This document shows, one piece after another, positions 46,923 through 58,169 of a DNA stretch of 64,000 nt. The DNA is taken from the NCBI GenBank assembly GCA_027943335.1, contig BSBK01001159.1, forward strand, positions 124,001 to 188,000. The letters are read 5' to 3'. The DNA is from Chamaecyparis obtusa. Its lineage: Eukaryota; Streptophyta; Pinopsida; Cupressales; Cupressaceae. Positions within the stretch are counted from its first letter, which is position 1; each line of letters opens with the position of its first letter. The notes below the pieces were generated by a model. It had not been told where the DNA came from. It made no database searches and saw only the letters and a list, made by a program, of their open reading frames with translations. A program made the position numbers and the translations under genes.

Positions 46923-47303
46923 TCAGAACATTAACTTCAACTCTTGCAGATTTGGAGACTTCCCAGTATAGCCTTTCTCTCTAATCACGGTTTTGGCAAT
47001 TTCCTGTAGCTGTCTAATATTCCAGTTCCATTTTGATTGTAAGGTTCTAGTTTGGCCAAACAGTCGAAAGTACTGTGTTTTCCTTGAGGTTCTGATAATT
47101 AATCTCAGATATTGAATGGGGAGCGCCCAACAAGATTCAATTTTAAAAGGAGACTCCCTGATATCTACTACCGTCTCTGTGTGTATTCGAACTTTTACCA
47201 GATTCAGATGAACGGAACTAATATGGCACAACATGCAAACACCTTCCCTTCTACTCACAAAGCAACCATAGTTTTCACACTTTATCACAACTACCTCCCG
47301 CAA
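46923..47303 (-). other. 126-codon open frame, not recognised
   Basis: Contains ESCWALPIQYLRLIIRTSRK and WNWNIRQLQEIAKTVIREKG. No family could be named. It lies between the prefoldin fragment and the next frames, in the same sense. It may be captured sequence or chance. Confidence 0.25.
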
Positions 47304-47878
47304 GGTTATTTCTGGCTTTTTCCATGGTTTCTAATTCTTACGGTACCCATTATCATTGACTCCTTTTAAACAAAATTCATACAAATCTGTTCTTGTTCAA
47401 GAAACATGTATGCTCACGGCAATAGTATTGAATACTTTCCACTATAGAAGGCGAAGAGCCTTTACTGCTAAACACCAGTTCATCAAATCAAATTACTCAT
47501 ATTGCGATGGTGTCATTTGAACTTCAAATACCATATTTTGAGCATTCTGTCTCTGTTCATAATGCTGCAACCAAAACAAAATAGCTTCTTTTTGTCAAAC
47601 TCCTGTGAATCACAGACTCGCACAGACTGGACTCCAGTAAATTAAATTACTACTGTGCACCCGATGGTGATTCTTCCCAGCACTATTGATTTATAAACTG
47701 CCTCCAAAAATTTTGGTAGCAAGAAATAAACCACCCGCTGTTTCTGCAACTCCAGATGTGAAGAGCACAGCATGTAAGAAACATCAACAAAGGCTGGCTA
47801 AAGATAAGGGAAATAAAATAGATTGCAGAATACTGCCATCAAACAGAATCAAACATCTGTCCCCGGTTGACATTGTTT

Positions 47879-48134
47879 TCTGTGCTGGTGAACATCCCAG
47901 TTGTAAACTCGAGCAATAGTTACCTGTGTTATTGTCACCTGATCCCGCAAACTGCAAATCTTCAAAGATGGCTCTCCAACTAGAGTTAGCATTCTCCAAG
48001 TTCTTTTTAAGAAGATCAATAGCCTCATCAAAGGGGTACTCTAGCATAACATTTGCACCCAACCACAGACATACTGAGTAAGTTGCCTCAATACGAGCCT
48101 GAGCGTATATACCTTCTGCAAGTTCAAAATCCAC
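47879..48134 (-). pseudogene. Captured prefoldin subunit 3 fragment (intronless)
   Basis: Reads [20 protein letters not shown], then [18 protein letters not shown] and [14 protein letters not shown]. After a one-base frameshift near 47945 it reads [21 protein letters not shown]. This is the C-terminal half of prefoldin subunit 3 (VBP1), part of the cytosolic chaperone that delivers actin and tubulin to TRiC/CCT. About 85 residues run without an intron, whereas the plant gene is expected to have several, so it was probably captured as cDNA. The following several hundred bases resemble a 3' UTR. It is not functional, since the N-terminal helix is missing and the frame is broken. Confidence 0.88.
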
Positions 48135-48309
48135 TGTGGTTGCCTGGTAAAATGGAGGCACTGCAGTCAAAGACTGCTCTTTACGCGAATATAGTCCTGC
48201 ACGCGGGTGAAGGGAATGAACAAAATCTCCTATCACCGTCAGTTCCTTGAATGAACAGTAGCCGATAACTGAAGAGCCAACACGAGACTATTGCTCGGCA
48301 AGAATGAAA

Positions 48310-48925
48310 TGTGCAACCATCAGGCTGCAAGGAAACCATCAGCCTCTTCTTCCTATTTACGAGGTATGTCCAGCCCGAGAACCAGTTCCAGCCACTGGTA
48401 TCGACTATAATGGTTCTGTTAGTCTTCCAAACCTGTCTTTGCATTACCGAATGGTAGTCTTATTCCCCTGTTGTCGCGCTGGAAGAGTAAAGCGTGCTTG
48501 ACTAGCTATGGTGCCCGACAGTATTTCTTATTCACAAGATGCATTGACGTTGCTTAATAGAGGGGAAACCGTGGACTGTCCAGTCGTCATATGCATGTAG
48601 AGCCAGTTGACTGCCTGCATGGTCGTGAGTCTCTCAAACAGGAGGATGCAATGCCTATAATCACGGACGAGTTCTACACTCGGTACACCCTTCTCACGCG
48701 ACCTGCATGTAATCACGGGTGTCCCAGTTGCCAAGCATAACAACATCGGGTCCCGCTAAAATATCAAGCTGTGCAATCCCGATAAATAAAATGCCAAACT
48801 TTGCAAACCCGCTATTATGTCTCAAAGACTTGCCTTTCGATATCAAAACATCTCCAACAATTAGAAATGATCGACAGATTTTAATATTAGATGAACCGGG
48901 AAGACTCCGCGCGCAGCAGCACAAC
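48310..48925 (-). pseudogene. Probable captured bulb-type (G-type) lectin gene fragment
   Basis: Three successive frames each give lectin-like blocks in the expected order. The first is VLISKGKSLRHNSGFAKFGI then PDVVMLGNWDTRD (48694-48924), like the VL..G.SL..G....F and W.(S/A)NT parts. The second is KGVPSVELVRD then AVNWLYMHMTTGQS (48528-48746), like KGV..VEL...GNLVL....VWQSFDHPTDT..GQ. The third is NWFSGWTYLVNRKKRLMVSL followed by QPDG (48181-48444). Two frameshifts separate them, and the order matches S-locus-lectin/EP1-like proteins. The similarity is from memory and decayed, so the call is tentative. Confidence 0.45.
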
Positions 48926-49206
48926 AGAATGAAGTAAAAACACGGTTCAATATTTTGTCTTGGACATTAATAATGTATTGCAAAAATGGTCCCACAATTT
49001 CAAGTAGGCTGAAGATTTACAGCAGATATAAATCTTATTTCCTATACGCCAACATTGTGAGGGACGATGATATATTAAAATATATTCTGGCAATACACCC
49101 CAATGTTATCACCTCAACTTAAATTTCGAACTATAAATGAATCATTCGAAGCAACTGCTCCCATTAATATATTGGCCCAAATATTTGATTGTTCAGTTTG
49201 AAATGT

Positions 49207-49329
49207 TCAGATTGCTACAACTGTGAATCTCTTCAGCACTGTATATTTGTCCTCATATTTCTGCAACAACTTATCTGCAAATTTAACCTCTGATTCCAGA
49301 TAATCGAGCTGCACTTCTTTGTAACTCAT
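49207..49329 (-). other. Short leader frame of the gene-capturing element
   Basis: 40 codons starting MSYKEVQLDYLESEVKFADK, about 30 bp downstream of the primer site. Not recognised; it may be a gag remnant or captured sequence. Confidence 0.3.
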
Positions 49330-49358
49330 AAAAACCTCACAGGCTGGCAAGAAAACCA

Positions 49359-49370
49359 GCTCTGATACCA
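49359..49370 (-). promoter_or_regulatory. Primer binding site of the gene-capturing element
   Basis: Minus strand TGGTATCAGAGC, one base from the 5' LTR; fixes the orientation as minus. Confidence 0.93.
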
Positions 49371-49371
49371 T

Positions 49372-50251
49372 TGAAATGACCCTAACCGGTCATCTACTAA
49401 GTTTCTCAACCAAATCACATGCAGATTTGAAAACCAATGAAACATGCAAGTATCCAACATATAAATTCGAATAACCAGCAAATATAACTTTATTAAATTT
49501 CTCAGAAATATGGTTTAGTATTATACATCAGCAATACATAAACCAAACATTACAATATCCAATCCAATCCGAAATACAGTAAAGAACAGTAAGACTGGAT
49601 GATAAAGAACCTGATATAACAATGGCAAACTCTGAATAAATCCGCACCAGGATGAATCGGGTTTCCATCCAATCCACCAAGAAATGCTGAAGGTTTTTGT
49701 CCTCATATTTCTGATTCGATAGCTGAAGCTTCTCGAATTCTCAAAGAGAAGTGAAATCCATAAACTGAAGCATGCTGAAATGAGACTCCAAAACCTCCTC
49801 TTATGGGCTGCAGCTGTGACTCTTCAGTTTCCCCACTGTGACTCTTCATATGCCCATTTCGTCTCTTTATAAACTCATTATAAGTCACTTTTAAATAAAA
49901 TGACCGTTGAGTTATAAAGTAAAATAATTAACAAGTGAGGAATTCTTTCGGCATTAAAACGGGAGCCCAAACGAGCTCGGATGTCGTCGTGTGATAGCTC
50001 ACCGGAAAGCTCTCGACGAGACGCTCCAAGTCCACTACTGAAAAGCCGAGAATTTTGAACCCCTGTTGACTTACTATAAATAGTAAGTGCCCTGAAAACT
50101 TGCGGAAACTGCATCAATTGGCCTGGAACCGAAACCACCTACACCAATTATACCCAGGAACACTGCCACGCCACGGTTAGCCCTTCGGATCAAGGTAAAT
50201 AGGCTAACAACACGGCTCAATATAATGTGCCCCAAAAAGGGGGACATTACA
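49372..50251 (-). repeat. 5' LTR of the gene-capturing element
   Basis: 880 bp. Followed in the element's direction by the primer site. Confidence 0.95.
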
Positions 50252-51078
50252 TCTCGATTATTGAGGGAAGCTCGCTCGTTGAAGGAACTCGGTGAGACTT
50301 CTTGTGCTCGGTGGAACTGGTGCTCGGTGATGCCTGTGTTACTCGGTGTTGCTTGGATTGGTTAGTTGTTTCACTGCTGCTCCGTTGTTTCTTTGACACT
50401 CGGTAGTTTTGGTTTACCGGCTGGAGTTCTTGGTGATTTGGTTGCCCGACTTGGTGCATTTATTGTTGGTATCTTTTGTTGTATTCTCCTATGTAGAATT
50501 AGAGGCCGACATGGAGAATTAAGTAATTGGAAGGCTATTTAAGAGCCGACTGGTATTGCATTTAATATTTGTTTTTAGGAGTTAATTATGTCATCCAGCC
50601 GACTTGTGGCTGAAGATTAGTATTTAAGGAGTGTTTGGGTAGTTGTTTAGGGGAGTCTGGGGGGGTGGCAGATGAAAAGTGAAGTTGTGGAAAAGATAGT
50701 GTAGACTTGGATCCTGCGAGATCTAGCAGATCAGATTGAATTATGATAGTTGTGATAGCAGAGCTAGTGGTTTGCATGCTTGAAGACAAGGAGATTGCTT
50801 GGTGGCTTGCGAGCACAAGTTCAAATCTGTCTTAGGGTTTCCATCAGTTGCTGATTTGTTTCAGAACTGGACTAGCTGGAGTTGGATTGGATCTTGTTGA
50901 TCTTGCAGAACTGTTTCTGTTCGTAATTGGCCCTAACCTAGAAGGCCTTACAGCCGGACATGTTAATGGAAAATCTGATTTGAGCATATCTTGTTGTGTT
51001 ATTTCCGCTGTGTTGGTTATTGGCTGCAAGGTTGGACTGTCCTTCATTGGATCCGCCATCCTTGACTGCGTCAGTAGG

Positions 51079-53840
51079 TGACTGGATTTAATTAAACTGC
51101 TGATTTTCCAAATACTGGATTAGTGAAATTAAACTACTGATTTTCATAATACTGGATTAGTGAATGAATAAGGCTTGACTAAGGCTGAGATATTTCCATA
51201 ATATGGTTTTCTGTATTCCAATAGGTTGCAAATATGACACTGTTGTATCCATGTATACAAATACAACAAAAAAAAGTGGTGCATCAGAAAACTCAAAATT
51301 GTCTATGAAGTATATTATTTATGAGTGTGATCTTGAGAATATAATTCCAAACTTAAAAGCAGATGTGAAATTTTCCAAAACTTCGGACAGAAATCAGTAG
51401 ATCCAGAAATGCTATAACCTAGAGTCTTGATATGTAATGCTTTATAGTTTATACCACATTCAGTTCATGGAAACTAGCTATAAGTTTTGTCATGGTAGCG
51501 AGCAGACAGAAAAAATGAAAATGAAGTTAAAATCCAAACCCAAAACTGTATTCATTCAAATGAGATTGATTGAACATTTTTATTGTCACTATTCAAGTCA
51601 TCTCCAAATAACTGTTCAAATCTTACCAAACACTAATATCTGTTAAAATAATATAAAACATTAACAGTATTATTACATATAATAATTACAATAACCTAAG
51701 ATTAGATAAATTATGTTACGTGCCCCCCTAATCTGCAATACTGAGACCAAACGTGCCATGATTTCTTCAGATTTCTCTCTTTCAAGTGCTCTTCTCATAA
51801 TATTTGCTAGTTTCTTTTCAGTTGCACAATGTGGCATGCCCCCATTGTCTATAGACTATAATTCATGTGAAGCACCAAAATTCCCATTCCCTGACTCTTG
51901 TATTTCCACCAATCCCATTTGGTGTATACATTATAACCCTTCACCTGCCTAAGACCCCCAAGGTTCCTAAGTGTGCAGGCATATTGAACAACTAAGTTTA
52001 TGTAAGAGTTCAAGAGTTCCCCCACCTGGCATAAATCTCTTCCCAAGTCCACTTCTTTCTCTACTTCCATTGAGATTTTGTACTTCCCCATCCAATCATG
52101 CCCTCCACCATTTTGCTGCCTTCTATCAAAGTTGCGGAGTTCCCCTTTTCAGCATGTCTCTCCTCCCAAGTCAACTTCTTTCTCTAATTCCATCAAGGTT
52201 TCAAACTTAACATCCAGTCATGCCCTCTGCCAATTCCCCACCTTCTGTCGGAGTTGCAGGTTTCCCTTCCTAGCATGCCTCTCTTTCCAAATCTGCTTCA
52301 TTTTCTACTTCCATCACAATTTTGGACAAACTCATCCAGTTATATCCTCCACCAATTCCTTACCTTCATTCCCTCTTCCATTGACAACTTGGAATCTTCC
52401 CTACCATTATTCCTCTCCACCAAACTTCCACATCTTTTCGTTGGTCATCCTCACACCTCACTACACAACCAAAGCTTCATTATTGCCCACCATGATGATG
52501 TGTCTTCTAGAAGGGCTCCAACCAACAAAGACACAATAGTAACTGTAAAGAATGTGGATCCATATGTGCCTCCAATTATGTCCCAATAAGCATGTAATCA
52601 AATCTTGCTTAGAGAAAACTATCTGCCTGTGTAAGACATATTCTTGAACATGAAATTACGAAATATTGACAACAATATTTTCCTCGTGAAGTCCTAGCAA
52701 CTTTCTAATTTTGAAACAAAGTCCTTATTGAAGTGTGTGCCTCACGGTGTAACTTATAAATCTGATTTTGAAAACCTATTTCTTTCATATAAGTGCACAC
52801 CTACATATGTTATTCCATACCTAACCTTGAATGCAATGTTTCCCTTGTCAAGTGGGCCCCTAACAATACATTTCGAATTCAAACAACTGTTCATTCTCCC
52901 CTTGTTAGGGGTGCACCTAACAATACAATTTTGCCTTTTGAAAATTCGCAGTCATTCTCCTATATATAAGTGCATACCTGTCAATGGGAATCAATCCCTA
53001 TGACAAGTGAACCTAATTCTACCATATCAAGTGCATATTAACAATCAAATTTCGGAATTTGATTTTATATATCATTTCCTTCACATAGATGTGCCCCTGT
53101 GCTGCTACCTTAGACAATTTCAATGATAAATATTATGTTCCTTCTAGTTGAAAGGAAGCAAAGCGCAGAATCACGATTCCAAATTCTAAATCTGAAAAGA
53201 GAGATAATGCAAAACTTTCTTACAAACCCTTTAACTATTACAGATTAGTTAATCACATACAAATTCAGATTTAAACAAATAAACCAATAACATCAGATTG
53301 CATGGGAAAACCCTTTCAAAAAAAACCTACACTCTAGAAGCCAGAGCTCAACTATATTATCAACAAAAAGAGTTACAATACAATACACAGAGCCAATGAT
53401 CTTAATGAGTAATTATAGCAACACATAATTCTCAAGAAACTTTTGCCACAAAGCAGCATCTTAAAAAATATCCAAACTATCATACAAAACACACTAAGAA
53501 GCCATGTATTTATAGAGCTCAACACAAGTTGAAAGCACCCATGGTTCCCAAAACCAACACATATGCTAGAAAACTAAATGGTGTCAAGAACAAGTTGCTA
53601 TTTCCAAGACACATTGCACATAGCCACTTTCCAAAGCACTAATCATAACTCAACCATAATGTTCATCTTGTAATACATTACACCTACCTCAAACCACATG
53701 TCAAAAGAAAATTTCGAAAACTCAAACTCAACACAGATTTGGCAGCCCAAAATAGAACTGGGACATAGGAAGTCGCAAAAAACTTGGCTACGACAAGGCA
53801 AAAGAAAAAGAAAAAAAGGGGGGTTTTAAGTATGCCTTTG
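51079..53840. other. Sequence right of the gypsy element
   Basis: Contains the tandem repeat at 51985-52380. The open frames here (for example 52078-52539) come from the repeat. A loose repetition of AAGTGCACACCTA-type words lies at 52790-53045. No gene was recognised. Confidence 0.5.
51985..52380. repeat. Tandem repeat, about 122-bp unit, three copies
   Basis: The units share TCTCTTCCCAAGTCCACTTC, TTTCTCTACTTCCAT and ATCCAATCATGCCCTCC, with 15-25% divergence. Confidence 0.8.
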
Positions 53841-53879
53841 GCATTTCCTAAAAACTAGGGAGTCCTTCCTAAAAAATTG

Positions 53880-55336
53880 CAAGTCTTTGACTTGGACACA
53901 CCAAGACTTGACCCACAAGTCTATAGCAGTCGAATCGGCAAGCCACAAGACTCGTGTCTCATGGTGAGTCTATGGCAAGTCCTAAGAGTCTTCAAAATTT
54001 TGTCAAAAGTGAACTCCACCATAAATATCAGCTATAAAATAATAACTCTCCATGACTCTTCCACAAAACTAGTTATCGTCATAAGAAATTGTCATAGCCC
54101 TAACATAGCATCCTATGCCACTAGGCTTCTAAATTTTAGGGCATCCAATGTGATTGCAATAAATAATTAAATAATAAACATATCAGGACTCTAAGGTTGT
54201 AATGAACACCCTTGTTTGTTGCTAAAATTTTTTGCATCTTTTTCACCAATTCAACTACAAGACATTATGTCAAATAGTTTGCTGCTATGAATGTGACAAT
54301 GTTTTAAGTCTTCCAAATGATAGATGTCTTTTGATGTTTGAATCTATGAACAAAAAATCTGGCATACATGCAAGTAACAAAAAACATAACAGATATTCAA
54401 TTGCACACACTAATCACTATTCAATGTTAGGCATAATGCACAATAACACAGGGGCGCGTCCCCACCACTGGACCTAAGTTACCAAATCCTTGCATATAGG
54501 CCCGGATCCTGATTCCGATGCAATGCTGGTACTGATTCCTCCCAGATTCTGCCCAGATTCCAGCAAGATTCCACCCAGGCATCCGGATTCTCTGTGGGTT
54601 CTATAGAGCAAGTCCGTAGCAAGTCAACTCAGCAAACCACAAGACTCGCAAGTCATGGTGAGTCTTTGGCAAGTCCCAACAGTATTCAAACTATGGTCAA
54701 AAGCAAAGTCCACCATAAATATCAACTACAAAATAATAACTCTCCATGACTCTTGCACCAAACTAGTTGTCGTCATAGTAATTAAGAGAAATGGTCATAT
54801 CCCTAACATAGCATCCTATAACACTAATCTTCTAAATTTTAAGGCTTCCAAAGTGATTCTAATAAATAATTAAATAATAAACATATCAAGACTCTTAAGG
54901 TTGTAATGAACATCCTTGTTTGTTGCTCAAATTTTTTGCATCTTTTTCACCAATTCAACTATAAGACATTCTATCAAACAGTTTGCTTGCTATGAATGTG
55001 ACAGTGTTTTCAATCTTGCAGATGATAGATATTTTTTGATGATTGAATCTATGAACAGATATATGGCATACATTCAAGTAAGAGAAAGCATAACATATAT
55101 ACAATTGCACTCTCTCATCACTATTCAATGTTACACATAATGCAGTGTTACACAAGGATGTGTCTCCATTCCTATATACCCATGTTGCCACAACAAGGAT
55201 GTCCCCAGGTCTTGGGGGACTCCATCCCCACATCCCCCAACCACTGCTGAATCTCGCAAGAGTCCCCTAAGCATCTCGAGGATGCCTAGGAGCCCCGTAA
55301 GCGTGTCGGGGACTCCTTGAAGGTTCTTGTCGCTAG
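53880..55336. repeat. Tandem pair of MITE-like units with different word zones
   Basis: 53890-54435 and 54620-55145 are two clearly homologous copies (shared CACCATAAATATCA, AATAATAACTCTCCATGACTC, GGTTGTAATGAACA). Both begin with CAAGTC/GAGTC words. The first ends in a zone of GATTCC/GGATTC words (54440-54605), the second in a zone of GGATG/GGACTCC/AGTCCCC words (55143-55336). The end motifs CTAAGTTACC (54474) and CAGTGTTACACAAGG (55142) match termini of the MITE family, but paired ends and duplications could not be fixed. Confidence 0.7.
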
Positions 55337-55593
55337 ACATTTAAATGTTAATATTATGGCCTTTTCAGCTAAGATCAACAAGGACAAGTTGATAATAATA
55401 AATTATGGATATATGCTTTTGTTATCACACCTTTGGTAAATTAATATATATGTGGAAGTGCAATTTTACAATAATAAATAATAAGGCATTTATTATTTTT
55501 ATTATAAATAAAATAAATTACTTGGGAGGGCCCAAGTCGGCCACCTTGAGGTGGAAGAGTTTATTTAATGATGCTCATATATATTGCAGTTTT

Positions 55594-56305
55594 TGATGAA
55601 GGACAAACACATCAAAAACATAACATGTGAATGTCCTCTTCATCAATGCTTGGAGCAAATTAATGAGTGAATTAGTTTAGCATTATGGAGCGAATCAAAC
55701 CAGCATTTATGGACCGATCTACACCAGCATTGGTGACAATAATCATCCACACTAATGGAGAATTAGTTCTGCCCTTATAGTGCAAATAAGGCTTGAAATC
55801 TGGGCGATTTGTCTATTGATGAGGTGCAGATCTAGGACAGATCTGGTGTGATCTTGGGCACTAGAGGAGCGATTTAGGGCAGATCTGTGCAGCCCTAAAA
55901 GGAGCAATTTAGGGCAGATCTATGCAGCCCTAGAAAGAGCAAATTAGGGAAGATCTGTGCAGTCCTAGAAAAAGCGAATTAGGGCAGATCTGTGCAGCCC
56001 TAGAAAAGCGATATAAGGGCAGATCTAGCAGCCTTGGAAAGAGCGAATTAGGGCAGAATTGGAGCAGCCCTAGAAGAGCGAATTGAAGACCCTTCAAGAG
56101 CTGATTTATAACAGTCATTGAGGGCAACATTGCAGGACCACTTTGAAGAATACAAGTGCAGAATTGAAGTCTCTATGGACTGATTCAGAGCTATAATCCA
56201 GGTATTATCTCTCCTTGTTCTTTGTGATTATTCATTATATCTTGTGCTTAGTCTTGAAAGACCTCTACAGATTGTACTTTCCTTGCTATAATCTGGAAAT
56301 ATTAA
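55594..56305 (+). repeat. Possible lone LTR before a degenerate primer site
   Basis: TGATGAAGG at the left and ATTAACA at the right bound about 710 bp, followed by TTGTATCAGAGCC. A short frame starts MATRGWSENN at 56389, as in copia gag leaders. No partner LTR was found in the window. Confidence 0.35.
55867..56090. repeat. Minisatellite, 34-35-bp unit, about six copies
   Basis: The unit contains GAATTAGGGCAGATCTG and TGCAGCCCTAGAAA. It lies in what may be an LTR, because a near primer site (TTGTATCAGAGCC, 56305-56317) follows it. Confidence 0.88.
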
Positions 56306-57339
56306 CATTGTATCAGAGCCTAGGTAGAGTAAAAGATTCATTTTCAGATTTAGGAATTCAGTCTAACTCTTTCAAAATTAAGAAATCTATGGCAACTAGG
56401 GGTTGGTCTGAAAATAATAATAATAATATAAACCTTTATCTTATGAGGGTTTTGATTTGCATCAAGATCTAGGATTCTGATTATGCAAATTCATTGGTCT
56501 TTTAGCCTTCTACACCTAATATTAGTTTCTATGTTGTGAAACCATCTCATGATTGGCTGAAAAGATATGGGTAAAATTGCATCATTACATTCTTGCATGT
56601 TTTGAAATTTTACGATTGACCTTCTAAGGGTAAATTTCAAAATATCTGGAAACATACATTGAGAGGGAGTCTAACCTTGTGAACATTATAAGGTAAACCT
56701 AAGCTTAAGAGGGAGTTTAATACCATGATGGTTTTTTAAAAACTACTTCTCCACAATCACTTGGAATTTTTGAGCCTCCTAATCTTTTGCCATGAAGTCG
56801 TAGACCTGCTACGAAGATTTCCAAACTTGTTCTCCCTTGCGTCTTCCCGAGCTCTTTGAATCTACATCTAGCCAACACTTAATCTTTCCTTCAATCTTGA
56901 TAGAACCAAGGAAATCCCCCTTCCCCTTTAGTGAAGTTTGATGCTCTCTCCTACCTCCAATTCCCTTTCAAATTGCATTTTTAGGAAATATTCCTCAAAC
57001 TTAACCATTATCTTCCTTTATTGGTATAACTAATAGGAAACACCTCAAAATTAGGGCTTTGAACAACAAGCAACAAAATTTAACCCAAGACTTGGTCAAA
57101 ACTCATCACTTCTCAAATGGAACCACTAAGGACCTAGGAGACTGCCACTAGAGCTACCAAGACAACGTAAAACACAAGGGCCAAGTGGGTCAAAATATAG
57201 GGGCCCCATCCTTGATGGGTGATGTGTGATTAGGTCACAACACTACCAAGAGAAATCATGTGGAATAAGGCACCTAAATCGATTAACCACACATCTTTCA
57301 ATGCATGTATTGCCAAGGTTGCGACAAAAGCAATTACTT

Positions 57340-58160
57340 CATCATGAAAGAATTGATCAGAGTCAAAATTGAAGAGATCATTTTTACCTTTCTTTTTCTT
57401 CACCTCCTTGCACTATTTTCTAGATATCCATATTTGTCGCAATTCCAACATTTTGCCTTGGACTTTTTAACAGGAAACTTAGATCTCCTTGGAGACTTGG
57501 AATTAACCTTCTTATCCTTCTTCTTGCCTTTATCCATTGTTCTACCATGAGCAACCAGGGCCTCCTTGCCCATCTTGAATGATTTCCCTCGCATCTCTTC
57601 AAATAACAACAAAGCAGCCACATCCTCCATCTTCAAAGTAGTCGTTGTACTTCCAATAGCTCTAATAAGATGATCCCACAAGTCCAACAAAGAACACAAT
57701 AGAAGCATGTGTTTCACTTGTTCTACTATCTTGATACCAACAAAACCCAGTTGGGCAACCACCATATTAAATGCATTCATGTGATCTGCAACATACCTCC
57801 CTCCTCCATCCTTAAAGAATACAACTTATTCCTCAAGAATAACTTATTTACCAAGGACTTCACATGGCAAATATCACCAAGCTTCTACCAAAGCTCAACT
57901 GCAGTCTTCTCTAATTGACATTCAAGAGCATCGAGTCAGCCAGACAGTCTTATCAAACCCTTGGCTTTCTGATCCATTATATGCAAAAATAAGAAGTGAA
58001 TCCAGAAGTCGAAAAATGGGACTCCCAATGAAGTTTAAACTAGCATGGTTGAGCCTGGACATTAGTGGGCAGTTGAATTGGGCAATACATTGCAAGGGTG
58101 GTAGTTTGTAACTCTCCAACGACACTCTGCATGTCTGTAGATTTGCAGGACAAGTGCACA
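57340..58160 (-). pseudogene. Copia gag fragment
   Basis: Reads MNAFNMVVAQLGFVGIKIVE, LLLCSLLDLWDHLIRAIGST then LLLFEEMRGKSFKM and the zinc-knuckle remnant CWNCDKYGYLENSARR (57400-57780). Upstream, LGDICHVKSLVNKLFLRNK is in another frame. This is a copia gag of a different lineage from the 29-34 kb element. The knuckle has lost its last cysteine. No pol or LTR was found next to it. Confidence 0.8.
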
Positions 58161-58169
58161 TTGCACGAA

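Larger units (their letters stand above)
43813..50251 (-). mobile_element. LTR retrotransposon carrying captured host gene fragments, 6.44 kb
   Basis: Two 880-bp LTRs (49372-50251, 5'; 43813-44692, 3') with ends TGTAATG..CATTTCA on the minus strand. The perfect duplication TCTCG lies at 43808-43812 and 50252-50256. The primer site is at 49359-49370, one base from the 5' LTR. The 4.7-kb interior shows no RT, protease or integrase. It contains a prefoldin subunit 3 fragment, a probable bulb-type lectin fragment and unrecognised frames, all in the sense direction of the element. It is non-autonomous and nested in the 3' LTR of the gypsy element. Confidence 0.95.
38682..51073 (+). mobile_element. 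Ty3/gypsy element lacking RT, RNase H and integrase; twice interrupted
   Basis: The 5' LTR is 38682-39612 (931 bp). The 3' LTR starts at 43718, is cut at 43812 by another LTR element, and resumes 50257-51073. The perfect 5-bp duplication GTAGG lies at 38677-38681 and 51074-51078. The primer site is at 39615-39626. The interior encodes only gag and protease; after the protease a short tail leads straight to the 3' LTR, so pol has been lost. Gag is interrupted at 40225 by organelle-like DNA. Confidence 0.94.
43718..51073 (+). repeat. 3' LTR of the pol-less gypsy element, split by a nested element
   Basis: Left part 43718-43812 and right part 50257-51073 together match the 5' LTR over about 912 bp. 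The bases TCTCG are duplicated at the interruption. Confidence 0.92.

Noticed and set aside
47784..48236. A functional prefoldin subunit 3 gene
   Set aside because: It lacks the N-terminal half, has a frameshift, has no intron and lies inside an LTR element.
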